From assembly GCF_041146795.1 (NCBI RefSeq), contig NC_135174.1, forward strand, positions 22,902,878 to 22,966,877: a DNA stretch of 64,000 bases. The letters run 5' to 3'. This document shows positions 22,827-34,917 of this stretch, in pieces (position 1 is the stretch's first letter; the number at the start of each line of letters is the position of its first letter). Below the pieces are notes generated by a model that was not told where the DNA came from, did not search any database, and worked only from the letters and a program-made list of their open reading frames with translations. This DNA comes from Maylandia zebra (lineage: Eukaryota > Chordata > Actinopteri > Cichliformes > Cichlidae). Both the position numbers and the translations under genes were made by a program.

Positions 22827-23380
22827 TGTTTCAAACCTGAATGAGCTGACTTTGGCCCTTTTATCTATCCATCGCAGGTTCTGATTGGTGTGTGCTAAAT
22901 TTTGACTCCTAGTGTTTCCACCTGGTTAATTGTGTGCTAATTGAGCTCAAGCTATGCTGACTTACAGTTTTTTCTGATTGCTTAAGCACATTTTTTGTAA
23001 CTATTGGCTAATTTTGCAAAACTCTTCACACAAATAAGAAAACCTGTCACCCAATAATCAAAACATTGTAGTTCTCTTGTAAAAGCAAACACAGCTAGAT
23101 TAACTCTTCACACCTTCGTAAAAATGGTGTTTCCGTATCAAACAGTACACACAAGCCATCATCTACTAAGCACACAATGCGCCAACTGCACACTGATGGT
23201 ATGAATACAAAACACATCTGGCTTTTGCTTTCTCTGTGCACAAGGTAGGCTATGTCAGTTTGAGCTCATACGTCTGTCATAGATCCATAAGCATAGAGGG
23301 ATCCAAACTTCAAGTACATCAAAACAAACACAAGTGTTTATTTCCAAGTATAGGATTATTTGCAGTCGCCATAATGACTA

Positions 23381-24371
23381 CCGTAATTGTCAGGCTATAA
23401 GCCGCTACTTTTTGCACAAGCTTTGAACCCTGCGGCTTTTAGTCAGGTGCGGCTTTTCTATAGATTGTCCATGATTTTTGTGATATCGTAAGACGATTTG
23501 TTTTGTTTGTTCCGCTGTTGTACGGCACTACGTTGCCTGGCGGAAGGATCGGGGTTCAAGAGTGGTATGTTGGTCACATGTCCATCCGCCAGGCAACATA
23601 GTGCCGTACAAGTAGCGCGAAAAACAAACTTCAAAGTAGCGCTATGCGTTCAGCGGGAGTCGTGGATGATGAGCGGCGATAAACTTGCGAAAAGCAAGTT
23701 GTGCTCAACTCTACCGGTGGATTCTGACAGCGTGGAAAAGTGTGCAAACATCCACGATCACCAACGGATTTCGAAGGGCTGGACTGCTGCATGATGAAGA
23801 GGAGGACACCGCCACGGCCCTTCAGAGGGTGTTCGACTCTGACACTGACAATGACAATGAGGATTATCTTTGGTTTTGAAAGTGACAACGAAGGAAAGAA
23901 GCTGAGAGTGGATGACGAAGCCATCCTGAGCCTGTTCGTTTCCGACACTGGAGAAGAGGACTTTGGTGGTTTTAGTGCGCAGGAAGATGGTGGTGAATGA
24001 CTGACTTTTCTTCTTGTTAAAGCCGTGTCACTGCACCTGAGCCTAAAAGGTAGTCTGAATCTATTTTTCTGGTGTGCTGTAGGTTACTGTTATGTACTAC
24101 ATTTGTTACTCATTTATGAAGCACAGCACATGTGCAAATATGTACCCATAACTTGATTTTCAAAATATTAATAAAAGGGGTGTGTCTCCAAACAGCCATC
24201 TCTTTCCTGACAATTCGCTTTGTGCATATTCTCTTACATATGATAAGTCAATATTGAAACACCTGCGGCTTTTGGTCAGGTGCGGCTAATGTATGTACAA
24301 AACAGGATTTCCCCCTGATTTTAGCTTGTGCGGCTAATATTCAGGTGCGCTTTGTAGTCCGGGAAATACGG
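23381..24371. mobile_element. Element P: deleted pogo/Tigger-like transposon, nested in C
   Basis: Termini CCGTAATTGTCAGGCTATAA at 23381 and the inverted match TAGTCCGGGAAATACGG ending 24371 are bounded by TA (23379-23380, 24372-24373). Both ends carry repeated 'gcggct' motifs typical of the 'taccgtatttcc...ataagccgc' fish family. The 991-bp interior keeps an acidic coding remnant on the plus strand (FDSDTDNDNED near 23832, SLFVSDTGEEDFGGF near 23930), like the Asp/Glu-rich C-terminus of pogo-type transposases. The catalytic core is gone. A near-perfect inverted pair 'cactacgttgcctggcgga' / 'tccgccaggcaacatagtg' lies at about 23525 and 23582. Confidence 0.82.
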
Positions 24372-24544
24372 TATATGGGTTACTTGGTCTGCAGTGAACA
24401 TGCTTCCTCTGCCCCAGCATCTGGTCATCTAGCAATTCTGTAAAGTAACAATTTCAGTATTTTTACATCAATGGTATTGGTGTGTTTCTCATTGGCATAT
24501 GGCAGTGCTACAAATCTTTGTGCGAAGTGACTGTACTCACCGAT

Positions 24545-24870
24545 TCTCATTTCAAGATGTCCTTATGGTACTTGCTACAGTGTAGCGGCTCGAGTTAGGC
24601 TGGACCCGTTGGCCAGCTACCCTCAGGGTCATTCCACGGTTGATTACATGGTCCACTATTGTAGCTCTGATGTCATCAGCAATTCTATTTCTTACTCTTC
24701 CTACCCTTCCTCTCCCCCCTCCTCATCTTCCTCTCCCCCCTCCTCGTCTTCCTCTTGCTCCTCCTTGTCCTTGTCGTCCTCTTCATCCTACTTCTTCACC
24801 TCCACGTCCTCTTCCTCGGCCTCCTCTACTTCTCACTCTTTCTGCTCCCTCCATTGTACTCCGCACACAC
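24545..24870 (-). pseudogene. Element C transposase exon 1 remnant
   Basis: Homologous to 13740-14063 in element A: a minus-strand Gly/Arg-rich low-complexity stretch followed by a helix-turn-helix segment. The exon-intron junction after it is uninterrupted ('cggtgagtac' on the minus strand), giving the donor site that element B destroyed in A. Confidence 0.75.
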
Positions 24871-25769
24871 AGCTTACCTGTATTATAGTGCTTAGGCTGA
24901 TTGCAAAGTGAACTAATTATCTAAAAAAGTTTTCACATGTGAAAGTGTGCCAGACAGTTGGCAAATTAGTGTTAATAATAGCCATACATGTGTATACTTT
25001 TGCTAGGAGTGTGTTGGAAATTTGGTAATTGAGTGTTGTGCAGTGAATTGTGCCTACAGTTTTGCAAAGTGTGTGTTACAAAATTGCAAACTGAGTGCAA
25101 AGCAGTTTTTGTGCTTTTAGTTTTGCAAACTCAGTGAGTGGTTTTGCTATAAGTCTGAATAGTTTTAGAGATTGTGCTACAGGAATCACAGTTAGGGTTT
25201 GAGCATTCAGAAAAAACTGTAAGTTAACATTATTGCATGCTAGTGCTTTCTAAATGACTACATGGTGTAAGCACTGTAAAATGTAGGGATTTGTGTGTAG
25301 AGTTTTGCAGTAACAGTTCACCAAATTTGAGTCATGTGTCAAAGCAGGGAATAGTGTTTATAGTTCAGGGAAATGGGTGAGCTTTTTGAACAATAGCGTT
25401 ACGGTTTTGAAATTTTAGTTTAGAGGCCTGGTTACAGTGTTTAAGCAATCGAGGAAAAACTGTATTATTTAAACCAACTGTTAACTGTATATTTCTGTAC
25501 ATTTAAGTATTATTATTCATATTGCCACATTCGTTGACCTTGTTTATAGGTAATTTCATTGTTTAATCACATTAAAATGTTTAAAAGCACTTGGAAAAGG
25601 CAAAATCCCATGTAAAATTAAGGCAACAAACTGTATTGTCATTACTGAAAATAACCGTATTTTTATGAGAAAGTTATTTTCTGGTATTATTTTGCCGCCC
25701 CAGCTGCTGGAATAGAACTGTTTTTTTTAGGATTTTTTTTTTACAGTGCAATCTATAGCTCCTAAGTGT

Positions 25770-27554
25770 GTGAAAGAGAGACAAAATAAACTTACAGCAA
25801 AGGAGGAAAATAAGCTTAACCTAAAACCCAACTAAAAGGAAACTAGCCTTTGGATCTGAGTAATTTGCAACTACTTGGAAGCGAAGTTTTCCTTTTCTTG
25901 CTGCAGTTTCATTTCAGATGTGATACTCATTTCTGAAATGTTTGAGCATGCAATGTCATGTTATGAATAAAAATCACTAACTTGATAAATTCCACTCAGA
26001 AGCCTCTCCACACTCCTGAAACTGCTCTCATTAACGTTTCCAGAGATCTTCTGATTGCTGCTTAATCATTCAGTTTAATGCCACTGCTGCTTACAATCTA
26101 CAAAACAACTGGCTGACCACACAGACTTTAACTTCTAGTGGAGACGTTTCTGTTAAAAGCATTTTGACATGTGAGTTCTTCTCTTGCTCTGCTCGTCCTG
26201 TTATGTCTTTGTTCTACAGGGCTCTTTTTGGGTTGCTTTCTTTTAATTTTGCATTTTTCCTTCAGGGCGCATAATTTGTAAGCATGATCATTTGTAAACG
26301 TAAAATTGCATCTAATTGCTATGCAGACGACACAGCTTTGTGTCTCAGTGGAACACAGAGATGCTGGCAACTGACACTGTGACCCGGATATTACTTCCTC
26401 CAGTAAAGCAAATTAAATTAAAGATTTAGATCACTTCTAACAACATTATCAGTACAAAGTATATGCAGCAGTCTCAATGGCAAAGGCTCTATTTTCATTC
26501 TCTCGGAGCGGTGTTTTTTAATCATATTGGTATTTTTGCTTAGTCCACTTTTAGCTAAAACATCTCTGAAGGTTACTTGTGTTTCAGTCTTTAAACAGTT
26601 ATTCTAACTCCTGCCATTTATTTTGCGCAAGCCGTTTCATCCTTGTGAAGTATTTATCTAAATTTGGGTGGATGACTGAATGTAGTGTAAAGCGCTTTGG
26701 GGTCCCTAGGGACTAAGTAAAGCGCTATTCAAATACAGGCCATTTACCATTTAAATTTATATGGATAATATTATCTGGTTTCGAGGCTTAGAGTCGAGAG
26801 TGGCTCAAGTTTAGCTGGTGGAGTATTATTGTAGTTCTTAATTTTTCCTCCATTTTAAGTCATTTTAAAGTATATTTAGGTTTGTTTTTTTATTTACGCA
26901 CATGTCTGTGGTGTTGTATTACTGTAGGCTTGTTATTATTATAAAACACTTCGCTGAGCTTTTTCAAGTTTTTAGAGCATAAGCTCCTACGCTTGAGGTT
27001 GTACTCAATTTGTAAAGGTATTTCTGTCTTTAATACAATGTTAAGCCTGAAAAGATTATTGATATGAGAATAGCACACAGCAGAACAGTTAGTAGTGGGT
27101 GTCTTGGCGTTGACCTAATCACACCCTGAAGCATGGATGCAATCCTACATACAGTAAGAAAGAGATTGAGTGATGATAACAGATGTCTTTCTCCCAAGAA
27201 TGGACGAGGATGCTTATGGAGGTGGAGCTGATTAATGTTAAGCAGACAGAGAAGTGGGGAGAGCAATGAGCGGTATCGGCAGAATACAGCAAATGTTATG
27301 TCGCATTAGTCATTTGTTCAAATACTCAAAAGGACCGGTGCTTAAATTAACCTGACAAAGACTTGGCCACCTAAATTGTGCCTTTTGAATGCTTATATCT
27401 GCCTTATAAAGATGCAGGAAATTAGCTCGGTAGTTACATTAGACCCCAAATGACATTAGAGGTAAAAAAGAAACTGCTTGATGCCACATCCCATTTGCAG
27501 ATCTATACTCTGCTACATGTGCTGCCGGCAGTGCTGGCAGTGTCGTCTTATTAT
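25770..27554. other. Gene-free interval with SINE tail fragment
   Basis: No coding exon recognised. A SINE/LINE tail, 'gtgtaaagcgctttggggtccctagggacta...aaagcgctattcaaatacaggcc', is present at about 26680-26755 (+), from the same tail family as the SINE at 20520-20817. Confidence 0.6.
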
Positions 27555-27815
27555 TATATATTCAATCCAGTTCAGTTACATTTAAATAGCACCAAATCAC
27601 AACAACAGTTGGCTGAAGGTGCTTTATATTGTCAAGTAAAGACCCTTTGATAATACTGAGAAAACCCCAACAATCAGAGGACATCACTATGAGTAAGCAT
27701 TTGGCAACAGTGGTAAGGAAAAACTCCTGTTTAACAGAAAGAAACCTCCGGCAGAACCAGGCTCAGGGAGGGGCCGTCATAGATACAGTTCTACTCTTAG
27801 AAGGATTTTTTTAGG
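27555..27815 (-). repeat. LINE/SINE 3' tail fragment, minus strand
   Basis: The reverse complement reads as the abundant fish tail 'ctgagcctggttctgcc..aggtttcttcctgtt', 'gtttttcctt.ccac', then 'gttgttgtgatttggtgctatttaaat'. A plus-strand copy of the same tail is at 44040-44245. Confidence 0.72.
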
Positions 27816-28329
27816 AGTTTTGTTTGTAGTAGAATAGTAGAATACCTCTTTGCAAGTATGAGGGTCGTCACAACAACAGCATACAACTTTGAGCTCCTGA
27901 TGGCAATGATCTGTTTTCCTAAACATAGATGTTTCTGTTTTGATTTAACTACGCTTATATTAATTTAGTTATTGTATATAAATGGGTGCCACTGAAAAAA
28001 GTCCTTCCTCGTTTTAAATCCTTAACCAGCCAATCAGCATGCATTAGTCAGATGCTAGTGTTTTATAGTGTTTTATTTATTCCATATAAGAAAAAACTAA
28101 AGAACACATTATTGATGCTTTATTCACAAAGTTGCTTTTTTATTTTCGCAGGGAAACACATTTTTTGGAAGTACACTTATTAGCTTTTAGAGTTAAGTGG
28201 TGAATGGACTGGAAATTATATAATTCCTTTTTATTCTAACTGAGCACCCAATGTACTTTTAACCAGAATTCATGTTCACCAAGCCACGCAGTTCTTTATA
28301 CGATGCCTTTGAGTGCTTTATAACTATGA

Positions 28330-28450
28330 TGCACACACTCGCATAGAAGAATCAGGGATAACCTGGGGTTCACTGTCTTGCCGAAGGACACTTAAACATG
28401 GGCGTCCAAAACACAGACCTTTTGATTAGTAGATGGTCAGCTCTACTGGC
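28330..28450 (-). repeat. Degenerate tRNA-SINE fragment, minus strand
   Basis: Contains 'ggttcactgtcttgccgaaggacactt' and 'ccttttgattagtagatggtcagctctac', the usual reversed layout of tRNA-headed fish SINEs. Strongly diverged. Confidence 0.45.
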
Positions 28451-29029
28451 AGAGAATGCTTCACTATTATCTGCTCGGCTGTTTCTTAAGCCAGTGCAAT
28501 ACTTTCAGCATTTTGATGGTGTTTCAGGATCCACTTATCATGAGAAGGTGTACATGATGGTCTGGGTGGATAGTCCACATGTACAGTGGATATGTGCTGC
28601 AGATAGTAGAGTGTGTCATTTATGAGAGTAGCTCCACAGCTTGAGTTGAGTGCATCAAGTGACTCACAGGCTTGGCTCTATAACTAAATATCTGTTCTGC
28701 TTTTTATAGAGCGTCATTGAAAAACAAGTTGCACAACTAACCCCCAAAACTGTTTGGCCTCCAGCACAAAAAGAGAATTTTCAGTGAAGACGCTGATTCA
28801 CCAAATCTGCAGAGACCTTGGGATTGTTGCCTTTTTTCAGGTCTTTTTTTCAGAGCGCTGTCCAAGGTGCTTCATTGTTTTCTAGTTTTCTTTCAACATG
28901 ATGACAACTACGGGTAAAGACATTTTCATAATGGTATGGATTCTCCTGGAACTTGCTGAAAACCAACAGACAGTGAAACTGTTCAATGAGCCTTTAAAAT
29001 TATATAACAAATTATATTGCATATGGCCT

Positions 29030-29290
29030 TCTGATATGCCAACCCCTCCATCTATTTTCTTCTGCTTATCCAAGTCAGGCTTGCAGGGGGGACTCTTCTA
29101 GTTATCATAGGGAAAGAGATGGGGTACATCCTGGGCAGGTTGCCAGTCTGATGCACATTCACACCTATGGCCAATTTGGAATCACCAACTAACCTAACAA
29201 CCATGTTTTTGCAGTATGGGGGTAAAAACCACAGAGAACCTATTCAGATAAGGCGAGAATGTGCAGATTTGACAAAGAAAGGCCCCAGCC
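29030..29290 (+). repeat. Teleost interspersed repeat fragment
   Basis: Contains 'ccatctattttcttctgcttatcc', 'gggcaggttgccagtctgatgcacattcacacctatggccaatttggaatcacc' and 'aacctaacaaccatgtttttgcagtatgggggta', the same repeat family as 8480-8690, 47900-48125 and 62165-62300. Confidence 0.65.
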
Positions 29291-29609
29291 TGGATTTGAA
29301 AACAACAGTCTGACGTCACGGTGTTAACTGCATCACCATGTCACCCTATATCAATCCCATTGGTAAATTTGTGACAAACCACTGTTGTAAAAACAACAAA
29401 AAAACAACCTACCTGACAATAAAGTTCTTGCAAGGTTTAAATCAGATTGAAATAGTTTTATTAATTATGATGAAAAAATATGTAAACCGTCTTTATTTGG
29501 CTCATGAGATCAATAATAATAAAAATAATAACAGTACCTAAAGATGGCAGCTTATTTTCACCACTTATAGCCACATTTTTTTCTCCTTCTGTCAGTACCC
29601 ACTGCTCAG

Positions 29610-30165
29610 AGGTTGACGCTTCACTCAACATCCTCATCACTGTTGATACCACACCAATCCATCTGTCAGTCTCCAATTTCAACTCCGCTCACTCATGACC
29701 ACAAGATACCTAAACTCCTCCACTTGGGGTAAAAGCTCATCCCCACTCCAAAGTGGGCACTCCACCTTTTTCTGGCTGAGAGACTTGGAGAGGCTAATTT
29801 TGATTGCTATCACTTCATACTCGACTGGAAACCACAGGAGTGATAGGGGGAAGTCGCCTTCTGGTAAAGCCAAAAAGCAGAGGTGATCCTCACGCCACCA
29901 TAGCGGAGACCCCTCTGTCTCTTGGCTACATGTAGAAACTGTGTCCATAAAAATTATGAGGAGAATCTGTGACAAAGGGCATCCCCGGCAGAGTCCAACT
30001 CCTACCGGGACCAAGTTTGAGTTACTGCTGGTGATGCGAACTAAGCTGTCACCATACAGGGAGAGAACAGCTTCAAACAATGGGCCAAGTACCCCCATTC
30101 TCCCACAGAACGCCCCACAGGACACCCCAAGGGGACTTGGTTAAAGGCCCTTTCCGAGTACACAA
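29610..30165 (-). pseudogene. Decayed LINE reverse transcriptase fragment (same family as 2192-5428)
   Basis: Minus-strand translation gives, with frame changes and stops, 'SPWGVLWGVLWENGG', 'LGPLFEAVLSLYGDSLVRI', 'PVGVGLCRGCPLSQILLIIFMD' and 'KKVECPLWSGDELLPQVEEFRYL'. These parallel the LINE protein encoded at about 4360-4830. The FADD motif region is damaged. An old, 5'- and 3'-truncated insertion. Confidence 0.8.
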
Positions 30166-30235
30166 AACACAATCTTCTGACAGATATAGAGCTTTAAATG
30201 ATCTATGTTCATTTGATGAGCAAACTAGTGTATTC

Positions 30236-30340
30236 ATGCCATTCCCAATCCCGGATAAGTGGGAGGTTTGCATCAGGAAGGGCATCCAGCATAAAAAAAT
30301 GTGCCAAATCAAAAATGTGAATCCATCCACTGTGACGAAC
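30236..30340 (+). repeat. Interspersed repeat fragment, copy 1
   Basis: Contains 'cccggataagtgggaggtttgcatcaggaagggcatccagcataaaaa' followed by 'tgtgccaaatcaaa', a common fish repeat motif. A second diverged copy is at 38775-38890. Confidence 0.65.
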
Positions 30341-30349
30341 GCTTGGGAA

Positions 30350-33300
30350 ATAACAGAGCAGTTAAAAGTACCGCAATGAATTAATCTGTTACTAAAGAGT
30401 CTATATAATCGGTCTGTTGACAATCCCTGAGAATGAGTACTGTATTAGAACAAACTGCATATAACATAAATCCTCCGTGGCAACACACAAAATAGTAGAA
30501 TTAATTATTTGCTTGTCAGCCAGCAAGCTTTTCTCTTTCAGTAAACACAATTTTGTTACTCACTGAATCAATCTGAGTTAATCTGAGGGCCTGATCAAGC
30601 TGCTGTCCAGAGAACATATGTTCCCAACTGGCTGGTTTACACACTGTCCAGCTGCTCACAGACAGACTATCCTTTAAAACATCTGTCAGCTATTGTCTCT
30701 TTCCATTTACCAGAGGTATTGCTGTATCCTCTACACACATCCCGCACAGATATAAACACCTCTGTCACCCGTCTTACATCTGAAGCACTCTATTTTAACA
30801 CTTGTCTGTATTTATAGAGCAGAGTCGAAAGGCTTGTCACCTGACCAAGCTGCCGAGTGAGGAAAAAGAAGAAAACGGCTTTTATTAGAAGTGATGGTAA
30901 CCTGCAGAAGACGGCACTCTGTAAAACTATGAAACGCCTGTCCCACAGCGTGAGTGAGAGAAGGGAGGGGGGCACAGTGAAATTGTTTCTCCTTCCTCTG
31001 CTGAAGTAATGTCAAAAGTAAGCCATGAAGAAGGGAAGAGACGTAAGAGGCAATCAGACTGTTTTCCCTCTATCTCTCCGGCCCTCAGCATTATTCACTA
31101 CTTTCTCCTCTTGGCACAGCGATACACACTTATGCGTGTCAACATGATTCCATTCAACATAACTTAAAATGTTTTCCTCTAGCAGAACGAAAGGTCTGAG
31201 AATTATGATGGATTGATTTTTTTTCTCTTTTCTCTCCTGCTTTTCAGTCTAATTGCAGGCAGATGATTGCCTTTGTAGCATGCTCTTTAGTCTGTGAATG
31301 AGACGCACAGCAAATAATCCTGAAAACCATATTTGTATGGGTGTAGCACTTCCAGGTCCATTGTCCCATTTGGTGCGCCTCTTTTATTTTTACTGGCTTT
31401 TGTGTTTGATGTGGATCAAAAATGATCAGACATCCATCTATTAATTGAAGTTTCAAGATGTGGTGGTAAAAAACAGAGCAACAAATGCATAAACTACTGA
31501 GAGCATTACAGACACAAGTGAATGCTAAGAGTTTTGGGGAGAAACTAAAAATACATGCCAGTAATTAGTTGAAGCGATATCCAGCCCGTGCGTTATTATT
31601 CCCAAGGTATCAAATATAGCCTTTTTTTGGCATCTCTAAATTACTAACAGAAGGTGTCCTTTGGCATCTGTGCATGATGCACTCTCAACACATCACATAT
31701 ATGTGATAATAAAGAACTTCCTAACACAACATTTAAGCCCACTGGGTAAACTACAGGTGCAGGGGACATATTTTAATCCAAAATCCAACCTTTCTAAACC
31801 TAACAAGCAAGTCAGAGTGAAAATAAAAAAACATGTGACAATGAAAAACAAAAATCAGCAATCTTCCATCCATCTCTAAATGTTCAACATTGCTGCAGCA
31901 GGTCCGTCACTGCACGGACGCCGAATGACACCTTGCCTGTAATTCCACCTGACAGTGGTTATAAAGGTGAAGACAGAACATAAAAGTGGGACAGGAAAGT
32001 AAACTGAGGGAAAATCTGACAGAAAGGCAGCTTTGACAGCCAACTCAAACTGAGCAATAGTAGCAAAACAATTTTTACTCAGGTGTGCACTTGTCAGATT
32101 TTGGAGCCTTTTAATGGTTTGCACATTTTCCAACAGCAGCGTGTCTGTATATGCAATGCGTTTGCAATACTAAGCAAACATATTTATGTAGTTGAATTCA
32201 TAGATATATATTTAAAGTTATATAAAAACATTTATCTGGGAACAAGTAGAAAAATGATATCCAAATGTTTTTCTTGGCCACTTCTTTTATTCAGTTAATA
32301 TTGATAACGAGGAGCTGCTCCACACATTTGGGATAGTTATGAAAGGAAAAGCCCCAAACCGATAGCATCGTTCATTAAGGCGGGTTTGAAAGCTAAGAAA
32401 ACTAGAAAACAAATCCTTACTCTGCAGCTCCGTGAATTTACTTCATGAACATAATGAGATAGGAACACAAAAAGCGAGATACTGGAAGACAAAGCTGGAT
32501 TCCCTGGTGGGTTCTGATATCAAAAACACTTCAGCCACCTACAGTGTGTCCATATGTTTCGAGCTAATGCCTGTACAGCTGGTTCATGAGTTGATTATAC
32601 ACAGACACAGACTATATTACAAAGCAAAGATTTGCTTTCTCTGCTACTTGGAATATTTGCATTCATTTAAATTTGCAGGACTCCAGACAGTTAAAAAAAA
32701 AAACCCTCTTTCAATTATTTTCACCACCTGAGCAGTACGGCTGGTAATTAAACTGAACAAATCTAAAATAGGTGTACAGTCCCTTTACTGGAGTATTTGC
32801 TTCAACACTTTATATGCTTGCTTAAAAGCTGCGGGCTTGTATGGTGGTCTGTTGGCTTATTGACATTTTAAAACTGTATTCCCACTGATAAACAACAGGC
32901 ACAGGCTCTGGGCTCCTGACCAGGAAAACAAAACTCTGATGGGATTCATTTTGGACCTGTTGATGGTGGAAGGGAAAACAGGGGGGGGAAGGCAAAGGAG
33001 GGAGTGAAGTGACTGAGCTATACACTGAGGTGATTAGGGAAAAGACGACAGGATATGTGACAGGATGAAGGTGAATAATACCGAGAAAACGGGAGCAAAA
33101 GTGGGCTGGGAGAGGAGGAGGGGTTGGTCTGAAGTGAGCGAGAGGGAGGAGAGGAAGGGAGGCAGGCTAAATCCTCACACCATTATTATCAGGACTCACA
33201 GGCAGCCCCTCCTGTGATGGAGTGAGAAGAGATAGAGAGAGAGATACAGAAAAGATGGAGTTATAGAGGAAATGGAAAGCAGGATTACTGGTGTGGCAGC

Positions 33301-34400
33301 AAAGGCAGATGAGCGGCAGCACAACGCTGAGAGAGAGAAAGAGAGAGAGAGAAACTCTGGTGGGAAAAAAAAATCAGTGCAACAGGATGAGGACCTGCTA
33401 GTGCACAGCCGGCCCGACCCCACAGACCTGCCATCTGCCCCGCTGTTCTCTCCGTGTTCCAGACGCTCCCATCAGCCAACATCTGGATCACCTCTCATCC
33501 ATATGGCAAAGGGGGCGAGGGGGGGAGGCAAGCCAACACAAATCTTATCCTTCTTTCCTCACCTTTTCTGATCGCACAGGACCTGAGGAGAGTCATCATC
33601 ACTGGGGAGGGGGATCCCTTACTGTGGAGTACCATCTCTGAGGGAATTGATAACTGGACCGGAGGAGGGAAAAACTTTTGCTTCAAAGATGCAGATGCGT
33701 GCACAGGACCCTACCTTATAAGTCTGTGAGATTTACTAACTTCCCGTGGATCTGTCATGTTTCTCACTCCTGAGCAGGGAGAGGGAAAAACAGAACGAGG
33801 AGGCGGAGGGGGGGAGGAAGGAAAAGACGGCGGGGAAGCGTCACCGTCTCTTCTGCTGAAGTGTTACCGGCGTCTGTGCCCCTTTCACTGAAGAGGCATT
33901 TTATCACTCTCCCCCCTCCTCTTTTGCTTTTCTTCTCATCTGAACAGCGGGAAGCCTGAGGGATATAGACAGAGAGCTAAACACAGTGGGTTTATGCACA
34001 TATGCACACACTCGCACAAACACACACACACACACAGGCTTGCTGCTCATCCAGGGGCTCCCACACCTCTCGTCTTCTTTCACCCTCCTTCTCCTTCACT
34101 TTCCTTTCCTGTCCCACTTTGATGTCCTGTCTTCACCTTCATGACCACTCGCGAATGCGTTGACTGTGACACATGCAGAACAGGAGAAGGAGAGAAGTGA
34201 GAGGAGAAGTCGAACAGTTTCAAAGAGAGATTTTTGGAAAATTGGGGATATCACATACACTTACTGTCACGTTGTGAAGTCCTCGAGGGGAGTGTGCAGA
34301 CATCCAAAGCTGCCAAATACACTCACAGACACAGAAGCACTGATAACCTGCTCGGGCTTGCACTCACGCGGGGACTTGGTCTAAATGCATACTCCTACAG
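30350..34400. other. Gene-free interval leading to the grin2c 5' region
   Basis: No coding exon recognised. From about 33090 the base composition shifts to GA-rich on the plus strand (GGAGGAGG, GAGAGA runs at 33105-33360) with C/T-rich parts at 33880-34130 and a short (CA)n at 34019-34037. This could be the grin2c promoter and 5' UTR, but I see no decisive TATA or initiator signal. Confidence 0.4.
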
Positions 34401-34525
34401 GTGCTGCGAGGAGAGAGAGGCAGGTGCAAAGCAGGTGAAAAGGAAAGCAACAGAAAAAGACACTTGGAGGAAAACATCTGGGAAAAGATGGAGCAGCAGG
34501 AGTTCACCCAGAGCAGAAAGCACAG
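34401..34525 (+). other. grin2c: Candidate non-coding 5' UTR exon of grin2c
   Basis: A candidate acceptor (CTCCTACAG) ends at 34400 and a strong donor, CACAG/GTAAGT, lies at 34525/34526. The 125-bp segment (or a longer first exon ending here) would splice to the acceptor at 46709. It contains an ATG at 34488. If spliced as proposed, this opens a 14-codon upstream frame ending at TAG 46714-46716, nine bases before the main start codon. This is splice-signal inference only. No transcript evidence is available to me. Confidence 0.35.
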
Positions 34526-34844
34526 GTAAGTCTGCAAGTCACACATACTCGCTGACACTCATGTCTCTTAATCTGATCCTCTGACAGAAAAATAGAAGTG
34601 GCAGGGATGTATGTGGGGCAACAGATAGATACAAGATTGGAGAAAAGCTTTCAGCAAGTGAGAGTGTAGACACACTGCATGGATGCAGGAATACTATGAT
34701 AAGTGAAGAGTTTCCTTGAGAGAAAGCTCCTGTTTGCTGCTGACAGAAACAGAGCAGCCAGTTGTTACTATAAGAAGAAATACTGTAAGAGGACATATTA
34801 GCATTTTTCACTCTGGGGTTTGGCGGTTAGCAGCTTTGTAGATG

Positions 34845-34917
34845 TGCATGTGCATGTGCATGTGTTTCTGTGTATTTGTATGTGTGTACTTGTGTGTGTG
34901 TGTGTGCGTGTGTGTGC
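34845..34917. repeat. (TG)n / (TGCATG)n microsatellite
   Basis: TGCATG repeats followed by TG-rich sequence with a (TG) run and TGCG interruptions. Confidence 0.9.

Larger units (their letters stand above)
22965..25219 (-). mobile_element. Element C: deleted relative of element A, nested in D
   Basis: Ends are CAGTTTTTTCTGATTGCTTA at 22965 and ...CATTCAGAAAAAACTG at 25219, with TA at 22963-22964 and 25220-25221. Its first 380 bp match element A from 9931, and the part after 24378 matches A from about 10985 and then 13740 onward. It thus lacks transposase exon 3 and most of exon 2. It contains element P (23381-24371). Because C lacks B it shows A's intact sequence at the B insertion point. 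Confidence 0.9.
20820..25462 (-). mobile_element. Element D: Tc1/mariner-type transposon with intact spliced transposase
   Basis: The left end is CAGTTTTTCTCGATTGCTAA at 20820 and the right end is its inverted match ending ...CAATCGAGGAAAAACTG at 25462. TA flanks are at 20818-20819 and 25463-25464. It is inserted in the ATT-rich junction after the SINE, and the reverse-strand copy at 54.2 kb shows the uninterrupted junction. Subtracting the nested element C (22965-25219) leaves about 2.4 kb, close to element B's length. It carries a minus-strand three-exon transposase gene (21209-22826). Confidence 0.93.
20143..25748. mobile_element. Composite repeat E (CACTGT...ACAGTG ends) containing a SINE and the nested D/C/P elements
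   Basis: The outer unit begins CACTGTTAAAAAAAA at 20143 and ends TTTTTTTTTACAGTG at 25748, which are short inverted termini. Inside are a SINE (about 20520-20817) and then element D. The right-hand 285 bp (25465-25748) plus the SINE recur on the opposite strand at 53918-54430 without D, so the SINE and right arm form one older unit. I found no clear target duplication around 20143 and 25748, so the element class (hAT-like MITE?) is a guess. Confidence 0.6.

Noticed and set aside
22453..22884. Plus-strand Pro-rich 143-codon frame, and the similar Ser-rich frames at 13752-14120 and 24609-24911
   Set aside because: Antisense shadows of the Gly/Arg-rich transposase exon 1, which has splice sites and homologues in the correct phase.
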